From: Burkholderiaceae bacterium
Lineage (GTDB): Bacteria > Pseudomonadota > Gammaproteobacteria > Burkholderiales > Burkholderiaceae_A
Assembly (NCBI GenBank): GCA_018401615.1
Contig: JAGYKN010000011.1
Location: 1-53,333, forward strand
Length of the DNA: 53,333 bases
Reading direction: 5' to 3'
Shown here: positions 48,597-53,333 of the stretch, piece by piece
How positions within the stretch are numbered: the stretch's first letter is position 1
How the letters are laid out: each line of letters opens with the position of its first letter
Position numbers and translations under genes: made by a program
Notes under the pieces: generated by a model
The model's database searches: none
Told to the model about the DNA's origin: nothing
The model's input: the letters and a program-made list of their open reading frames with translations, nothing else

Positions 48597-49769
48597 GTGC
48601 ATAAGGGTAACCCTCGGGGCGTCCACCGGGTAGCGCTGTCTTACAGCCTATCGCTATCACCGTCGGCGCCCGCCGGAGACCTGGTTCTCCATCCCCTCAT
48701 CGAGATGCTCGATGCGGTTGAGCGGCGAGGCTCCATCTCTGCCGCAGCGCGCACCCTTGGCCTGTCTTATCGGCACGTCTGGGGCGAGCTCAAGCGATGG
48801 GAGGAGTCCTTTGGCCGCCTCCTCATCGTCTGGGAGAAGGGCCAGAAGGCCCGCCTATCTGGCTTTGGTGTGAAGCTCCTCTGGGCGGAGCGGCAGGCGC
48901 AGTCAAGGCTCGCGCCACAGATCCAGCAGCTTCGATCTGACCTAGAACGAGCCTTTGCCGTGGCCTTTGACGATCAGGCGCAGTTGCTGACGATCGCGGC
49001 AAGCCACGATGAGGCCCTGTCGGCCTGCCGAGAGTCCCTTGTCTCAGAGGGCCTCCACCTGGACATTCGATTCTCGGGGAGCCTCGATGCAATTGCGGCC
49101 CTGCAGGAGGGCCGCACCATCATGGCGGGCTTTCCCCTGCCATTGCCTCGGGCAGATCTCACTGGTGTCTTGAGTCGATTGACCGGGGGCATGGCAGCGG
49201 TGGCCCAAGGCCTCAATGCACAGGCGGTTCCCTTTGCCATTCGAACCCAGGGCCTGCTGGTGGAGCGTGGCAACCCCCTGCGACTGCGGTCGTTGCACGA
49301 TCTGCTCGATGGCCCCGTTCGCTTTGTCAACCGCCCACCCGGCGCGGGCACGAGGGCCATGATGGATGCATGGCTCGATGAGCTTGGCATCTCGTCTGGC
49401 AGGATTCGCGGCTGGCGGCATGAGGAGCCCTCTCATGCCGCTGTGGCGCAGGCCATTCGCGCCGGTGAGGGCGATGCTGGTCTTGGCCTTGAGGCAGTCG
49501 CCGAGGCAAAGGGGCTGGGCTTCGTTCCCCTCTACGAAGAGCAGTACTGGCTTGCCCATCGCGAGTCAGACTGTGCGCACCCAGCGGTTCAAGCACTCCT
49601 GACTGCCCTGGGTCAGGCCCATTGGCGCGAGTCGCTCGCGCAGAGAAGAGGCTATCGGGCGCCTGAACAGATGGCTGCCCGGCATTTCCAAGGGCTTTTA
49701 GGGGGTAATGGCGTTGGCAATGGTTTACCCGATGGAGACGCACCACGACTGGGCGCCAACCGGGTTTAA
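48597..49769 (+). CDS. ModE-like HTH regulator with periplasmic-binding-type domain
   Basis: A 390-residue regulator. Residues about 30-95 form a winged helix of ModE type (LIEMLDAVERRGSISAAARTLGLSYRHVWGELKRWEESF). Residues about 115-360 form a solute-binding-type domain (LTIAASHDEALSA, FAIRTQGLLVERGNPLRL, RPPGAGTRAMMDAWL). This architecture serves as an oxyanion or metal-cofactor sensor. The start is GTG 48597, the only plausible one. It is divergent from the tup genes, so it probably regulates them and perhaps the downstream cluster. Confidence 0.8.
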   Translation: MHKGNPRGVHRVALSYSLSLSPSAPAGDLVLHPLIEMLDAVERRGSISAAARTLGLSYRHVWGELKRWEESFGRLLIVWEKGQKARLSGFGVKLLWAERQAQSRLAPQIQQLRSDLERAFAVAFDDQAQLLTIAASHDEALSACRESLVSEGLHLDIRFSGSLDAIAALQEGRTIMAGFPLPLPRADLTGVLSRLTGGMAAVAQGLNAQAVPFAIRTQGLLVERGNPLRLRSLHDLLDGPVRFVNRPPGAGTRAMMDAWLDELGISSGRIRGWRHEEPSHAAVAQAIRAGEGDAGLGLEAVAEAKGLGFVPLYEEQYWLAHRESDCAHPAVQALLTALGQAHWRESLAQRRGYRAPEQMAARHFQGLLGGNGVGNGLPDGDAPRLGANRV

Positions 49770-49795
49770 ACTAATCGGCTTCATGGAGTTTAAAC
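49764..49795. promoter_or_regulatory. Paired GTTTAAAC palindromes before mrp
   Basis: The 8-base perfect palindrome GTTTAAAC occurs at 49764-49771 and 49788-49795, 24 bases apart centre to centre, about 2.3 helical turns. The first covers the stop codon of the preceding regulator; the second lies 13 bases before the mrp GTG. Two identical rare AT-rich palindromes in a GC-rich region suggest an operator. Confidence 0.55.
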
Positions 49796-49808
49796 AAAAG
49801 GGGTTGTC

Positions 49809-50897
49809 GTGAGCCTGACGACGGACGTGATTCGTTCCGCATTAGCGGATGTACTGATCTCCGAGATGGAGCAAGACCTTGTTACGGCCGGCCTTGTGAA
49901 GTCGTTAAAGGTAGAGGGTCAGGATGTCGACCTGGAGCTGGTCGTGGCCTTTCCGGCCAAGAGTCGGCTCGACGCGATTCGAAAGTCTGCAATTGCAGCG
50001 ATCCGGTCGGTGCCCGGGGTCGGCAACGCCAGCGTCTCCATCCGTCAGGAGATTCCAGCCCACGCGGTGCAGCGTGGGCTCAAGCGAATTCCATCGGTCA
50101 AGAACATGATTGCGGTTGCCTCCGGAAAGGGCGGGGTGGGCAAGTCCACCACCACGGTTAACCTTGCCCTGGCGCTCGCCGCAGAGGGAGCAACCGTGGG
50201 CGTGCTCGATGCAGACATCTACGGCCCGAGCATTCCGACCATGCTTGGAATTGTTGGGCGGCCGGAGTCGGTCGATGGCCAGACCATCGAGCCCATGATG
50301 GGCCACGGTCTACAGTGCAATTCCATTGGATTTCTCATTGATAAAGACCAGGCCATGGTCTGGAGAGGTCCCATGGTCACGCAGGCCCTTGATCAACTCC
50401 TGCGCCAGACAATGTGGCGAGAACTCGATTACCTCCTCATCGACATGCCCCCAGGAACAGGCGACATTCACCTGACCCTCGCGCAGAACGTGCCAATCAC
50501 GGGGGCGGTGATCGTGACCACGCCCCAAGAGGTCGCGCTGATGGATGCCCGCAAGGGGCTCAAGATGTTTGAGAAAGTTGCTGTTCCGGTGATTGGCATT
50601 GTCGAGAACATGAGCCTCTATCTCTGCCCAAAGTGCGGTCATGCTGAGCATATCTTTGGCGCGGGCGGCGGCAGCCTCATGGCAGCCGACTACAACGTGC
50701 CGTTGCTGGGCAGCCTGCCGCTGACCCTCTCAATTCGTGAGCATGCTGATGCTGGGCGCCCGACACTCGTTGCTGATCCAGACGGCGCGGTCTCCGGTCT
50801 ATACAAAGACATCGCGCGCAGGGTGGCGGTCTCCGTCTCAAGAATCGGAAAAGACATGAGCAGCAAATTTCCAACGATCGTGGTGCAGAACACATGA
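49809..50897 (+). CDS. apbC: Mrp/ApbC-type P-loop iron-sulfur carrier
   Basis: A 362-residue scaffold or carrier for Fe-S clusters. The N-terminal DUF59 domain is at residues 1-80. The P-loop GKGGVGKST is near residue 106, DADIYGPSIPTMLG follows, and a C-terminal CPKCGH pair can hold a bridging cluster. The start is GTG 49809 with AAAGGGG ahead. It precedes the formate-dehydrogenase accessory genes, which need Fe-S clusters, and its stop overlaps the next start. Confidence 0.93.
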   Translation: MSLTTDVIRSALADVLISEMEQDLVTAGLVKSLKVEGQDVDLELVVAFPAKSRLDAIRKSAIAAIRSVPGVGNASVSIRQEIPAHAVQRGLKRIPSVKNMIAVASGKGGVGKSTTTVNLALALAAEGATVGVLDADIYGPSIPTMLGIVGRPESVDGQTIEPMMGHGLQCNSIGFLIDKDQAMVWRGPMVTQALDQLLRQTMWRELDYLLIDMPPGTGDIHLTLAQNVPITGAVIVTTPQEVALMDARKGLKMFEKVAVPVIGIVENMSLYLCPKCGHAEHIFGAGGGSLMAADYNVPLLGSLPLTLSIREHADAGRPTLVADPDGAVSGLYKDIARRVAVSVSRIGKDMSSKFPTIVVQNT

Positions 50898-51403
50898 TGA
50901 CTGCGGCCCCATCGGCGAGGCCCTTTCGATGGGCGCGCGCAACGGTCTCGAAGGTCCCCCAATCGAGCCGCTGGGAGCCCTTTCGGTGGGAACTCACCGA
51001 GGCCGTCTGGTGCCCCGAATGGGTTGCCGATGCGCAGGCGAGTTTCTCGCAGACATTGGCCCCGAGTGGGGCAAGCGTGAGTCGAATCATGGCGGTGGAA
51101 CTCTTCCCCGACGAGGGCGAGGGCTACTACCTGAACTGCTCCCTTGAAAAACCCGCCTGGTTTGTCCACTGGCGCCTGGATCCTGAGCAGGTCGATGCTG
51201 TGCCCGACATTCGGTGCATCACCCTGAGCTACAACGAGGCTGGCCGCCTCATGGATGCGCAGGAGATGGTGGAGAGCCGACCGATTGACCTCGACACCGC
51301 CAACTGGCTGACAGACTTTCTCTCCCAGCACTACCAACCCGAGCCGAAGAAGCGTGCACGGCCGGCCTCGTTTAAGAGTCCAAAAGATCGGCTGGAGGCT
51401 TAG
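50894..51403 (+). CDS. DUF3305 protein, formate dehydrogenase accessory
   Basis: A 169-residue protein matching DUF3305, found beside DUF3306 and formate dehydrogenase genes. It starts with RATVSKVPQSSRWEPFRWE. The body contains WHWRL-type aromatic residues (AWFVHWRLD) and a conserved ITLSYNEAGRLMDAQEMVE helix. It has no membrane segment. It overlaps apbC by four bases and its last base is shared with the start of the next gene. The biochemical function is not established. Confidence 0.88.
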   Translation: MMTAAPSARPFRWARATVSKVPQSSRWEPFRWELTEAVWCPEWVADAQASFSQTLAPSGASVSRIMAVELFPDEGEGYYLNCSLEKPAWFVHWRLDPEQVDAVPDIRCITLSYNEAGRLMDAQEMVESRPIDLDTANWLTDFLSQHYQPEPKKRARPASFKSPKDRLEA

Positions 51404-52137
51404 TGGCAGACGACTTCCTCTCGCGCTGGTCTCGCGCCAAGACCGTTGACAAATCAATCCGTGAGCAGCAGGAGGGCCCACACACGCCCGAGGCCGCGCC
51501 ATCCGAGACACCCGATGATCGCCCCGTGCTGCCCGCCGTGGGAGAGGCCGCCGAGGCTGCTGACCCAGGTCCTTCCATGGAGGATGCACAGGCCCTGTCC
51601 GTTGGAGATGACATCAGTCGCTTCATGGGCGTCAACGTGGCCGAGGAGGTTCGAAGTTTCGCGCTGCGAAAGCTGTTCGCGATGCCCCACTACAACATTC
51701 GAAGCGACATGGATGTTTACTCAGAAGACTTCTTCAACATGCCGAAGCTCACGGCCGCCGAGGTCGCGAACCTTCAGCAGTCTGAGTCGCTCTGCCTCTT
51801 TAAAGATCCTCCATGGCGCAAGGAGATGCTTCAGGAGGAGGCCGACCAGCGTGCTGCCGATGCTGCTGCGGGCGCCGATCTAGAGGCCTCCGGGCAGACC
51901 GAACCCACTGAAGAATCAACCCAGGAGACACTTGTGTCAGATGAGCAGCGACCCGATGACCAGAGCGAGAATCTGTCCGCCGATGGGGCCCTCTCCCAGT
52001 CAACCGATGGGGCCCTCTCCCAGTCAACCGATGGGGCCCTCTCCCAGTTAACCGATGGGGCCGTCTCCCAGTTAACCGATGGGGCCGTGCCTGGGCATGC
52101 GCCAAGGGCGGGAAAAGAAGGGGAGCCTGTCTCATGA
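51403..52137 (+). CDS. DUF3306 protein with C-terminal octapeptide repeat
   Basis: A 244-residue protein. Residues 1-150 are DUF3306 (DFLSRWSRAK at the start, and LRKLFAMPHYNIRSDMDVY, near 85-100, the conserved core). The C-terminal third is acidic and low in complexity and contains four tandem copies of an eight-residue unit, DGALSQST or close variants (residues about 194-225), encoded by a 24-bp DNA repeat. GTG 51403 is the start. It is likely to act with DUF3305 and the polyferredoxin in the formate dehydrogenase pathway. Confidence 0.88.
   Translation: MADDFLSRWSRAKTVDKSIREQQEGPHTPEAAPSETPDDRPVLPAVGEAAEAADPGPSMEDAQALSVGDDISRFMGVNVAEEVRSFALRKLFAMPHYNIRSDMDVYSEDFFNMPKLTAAEVANLQQSESLCLFKDPPWRKEMLQEEADQRAADAAAGADLEASGQTEPTEESTQETLVSDEQRPDDQSENLSADGALSQSTDGALSQSTDGALSQLTDGAVSQLTDGAVPGHAPRAGKEGEPVS
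51982..52089 (+). repeat. 24-bp tandem repeat inside the DUF3306 gene
   Basis: Four complete 24-base units plus half of a fifth, starting GATGGGGCC and ending CAACC or TAACC, run without indels. The units differ only at three positions, so copies are recent. Since the unit is a multiple of three, copy-number changes keep the reading frame. Confidence 0.95.
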
Positions 52138-53333
52138 CCACGTGTCTAGTCTGCTCATGCAACCACACCATGAAGCTCGATGCCGCGGTGATTGGGCATC
52201 CCATTCACACTGCATTGTGTCGTCACGAGGTCAACCGCTACCTGGAAGCCCTCGGTGGCAGCGAGGATCTCGTGGTCGGCTGCACCCAAGAGGCGCCCCT
52301 CTTTAAGAGTCTCGCAGACGAGCGGGTGCCCGCCCCCGCGGTCGAGGTTCGCTTTGTGAACATTCGGGAAATGGCGGGCTGGACCACCCGATCTGCCGAA
52401 TCAGCGCCCAAGGTTCGGGCCCTGCTCGCCATCGCAGGCCTCCCACCACCTGACCCGGTGCCCGCAGTCACCTATCAGAGCTCAGGACGCCTCTGTCTAA
52501 TTGGTCCTGCTGCGATCGTGCTTCCCCTGGCCGCCCGCCTCTGTGCCGCCCATGCAGAGTCCATCACACCGACGGCCATCCTCACCGATGTCGATCAGCC
52601 GCTGCCGGTTGATCGAACACTGCCAATCTTCTCGGGTGCTGGCGTCTCGCTCTCCGGCCACCTCGGCTCCTTTAAGGCCCGATGGCAGCAGACCAATCCC
52701 ATCGACCTGGACCTCTGCGTTCGCTGCGGCGCCTGCGTGGCGGCATGTCCAGAGGGTGCCATTGATGATCGTTTTCAGGTCGACCTCAACCGGTGTCAAT
52801 CGAGTCGTGATTGCGTCAAGGCCTGCGATGCGGTGGGGGCCATCTCCTTTGATCGAATTCAGACTGCACGAGAGGACGATTTCGATCTCGTCTTTGATTG
52901 CTCTCCTGCCCCGCTCTTTGCGCAGGCTGACACCCCAATGGGCTATGAGTTCGCCGGCACCTCGTCGACCGAGGCGCGTTGGTCTGCCCTCATGGGCCTG
53001 GTGCAGACGGTCGGTGAATTTGAGAAGCCCAAATTCTTCAAGTACGACGAGCGGCTCTGCGCCCACGGTCGAAACGGCAAGGTTGGCTGCAGTGCCTGCC
53101 TCGACGTCTGCTCGGCTGCCGCAATCTCGTCGTCATTTACCGATGGAAAGGGGCGGGTCGAGGTCAACCCAAATCTCTGCCTCGGCTGCGGTGCCTGCAC
53201 GACCGTCTGCCCCTCGGGAGCAATGCGTTATGCAACGCCCGATGCAGATGTCATCGCCAAGAGGCTTCGTCTGGGATTGACCGCGATGCGAGAGGCAGGC
53301 AGCCTCTCGCAGTCTGTCCTGTTTTACGGCGGC
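52134..53333 (+). CDS. Polyferredoxin, 4Fe-4S protein, cut by window end
   Basis: 400 codons are seen and the end is missing. Cluster motifs appear in order: CVRCGACVAACP (near 200), CQSSRDCVKACD, CSACLDVC and CLGCGACTTVCP (near 360). The N-terminus has an isolated CLVCSC. This is a soluble multi-cluster electron carrier of the type found with DUF3305/DUF3306 and formate dehydrogenase. ATG 52134 overlaps the DUF3306 stop by four bases. Downstream formate dehydrogenase subunits would be expected beyond the window. Confidence 0.88.
   Translation, partial: MTTCLVCSCNHTMKLDAAVIGHPIHTALCRHEVNRYLEALGGSEDLVVGCTQEAPLFKSLADERVPAPAVEVRFVNIREMAGWTTRSAESAPKVRALLAIAGLPPPDPVPAVTYQSSGRLCLIGPAAIVLPLAARLCAAHAESITPTAILTDVDQPLPVDRTLPIFSGAGVSLSGHLGSFKARWQQTNPIDLDLCVRCGACVAACPEGAIDDRFQVDLNRCQSSRDCVKACDAVGAISFDRIQTAREDDFDLVFDCSPAPLFAQADTPMGYEFAGTSSTEARWSALMGLVQTVGEFEKPKFFKYDERLCAHGRNGKVGCSACLDVCSAAAISSSFTDGKGRVEVNPNLCLGCGACTTVCPSGAMRYATPDADVIAKRLRLGLTAMREAGSLSQSVLFYGG

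Noticed and set aside
51800-52204. Minus-strand frame with repeated RPHRLTG units
   Set aside because: It is the complement of the DUF3306 tandem repeat and has no independent coding signal.

Overview
The window (about 60% GC, densely packed) looks like a chromosomal segment of an autotrophic, sulfur-oxidising betaproteobacterium. This inference rests on a soxCDYZAXB cluster, a cbbR/cbbF/cbbP/cbbZ/cbbY Calvin-cycle block, a large single-chain PurL and the DUF3305/DUF3306/ferredoxin formate-dehydrogenase accessory group. No rRNA, phage, transposase or CRISPR array was seen, and the content is mostly core metabolism. The species cannot be named from the sequence.

Layout. 1-2191 (-): end-truncated malate synthase G. 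2260-8446 (-): small HNH protein and a thiamine cluster thiD-thiC-thiO-thiS-thiG-thiE, preceded at 8490-8580 by a TPP riboswitch. 8680-11015 (-): two-subunit sodium/solute symporter. 11101-11880 (-): TPR protein. 12203-19706 (-): Mrp/Mnh-type cation:proton antiporter operon (E, F, G, DUF4040-B fusion, C and three D-like subunits plus a 105-aa membrane protein). 19731-20078: stump of a metallophosphoesterase beside tRNA-Leu(UAA). 20129-24126: FKBP isomerase, two small unknown proteins, an atypical Rieske-like protein, a SulP permease and a BLH-type phosphatase-like protein. 24158-28742: cbbR divergent from cbbF-cbbP-cbbZ-cbbY. 28690-30530 (-): DUF3422 protein and a thioredoxin-fold protein. 30651-37715: ArsR-type regulator and the sox genes, with an intrinsic terminator between soxX and soxB. 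37705-45290: ybbA-like ABC ATPase, tesA, an unknown secreted protein, purL and a YbiT-like ABC-F protein. 45296-53333: mobA, moeA, a tungstate/molybdate-type ABC transporter with a ModE-like regulator, mrp/apbC, DUF3305, a DUF3306 protein with a 24-bp tandem repeat, and a polyferredoxin cut by the window end.

How it fits together. Sox enzymes oxidise reduced sulfur in the periplasm and feed electrons to the respiratory chain. The CbbR regulon fixes CO2 with that energy. SoxC and the expected formate dehydrogenase both need molybdenum or tungsten cofactor, matching the mobA/moeA/Tup block. The Mrp-type antiporter would couple ion gradients to growth.

Caution. Genes between about 7.6 and 12.95 kb, mnhE/mnhF at 19.1-19.7 kb and purL at 40.55 kb are broken by frameshifts. 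Conserved protein sequence continues in another frame after each break, and two breaks that I traced exactly are one base in a homopolymer. I read these as probable assembly or sequencing errors rather than gene decay, but the raw reads are needed to decide.
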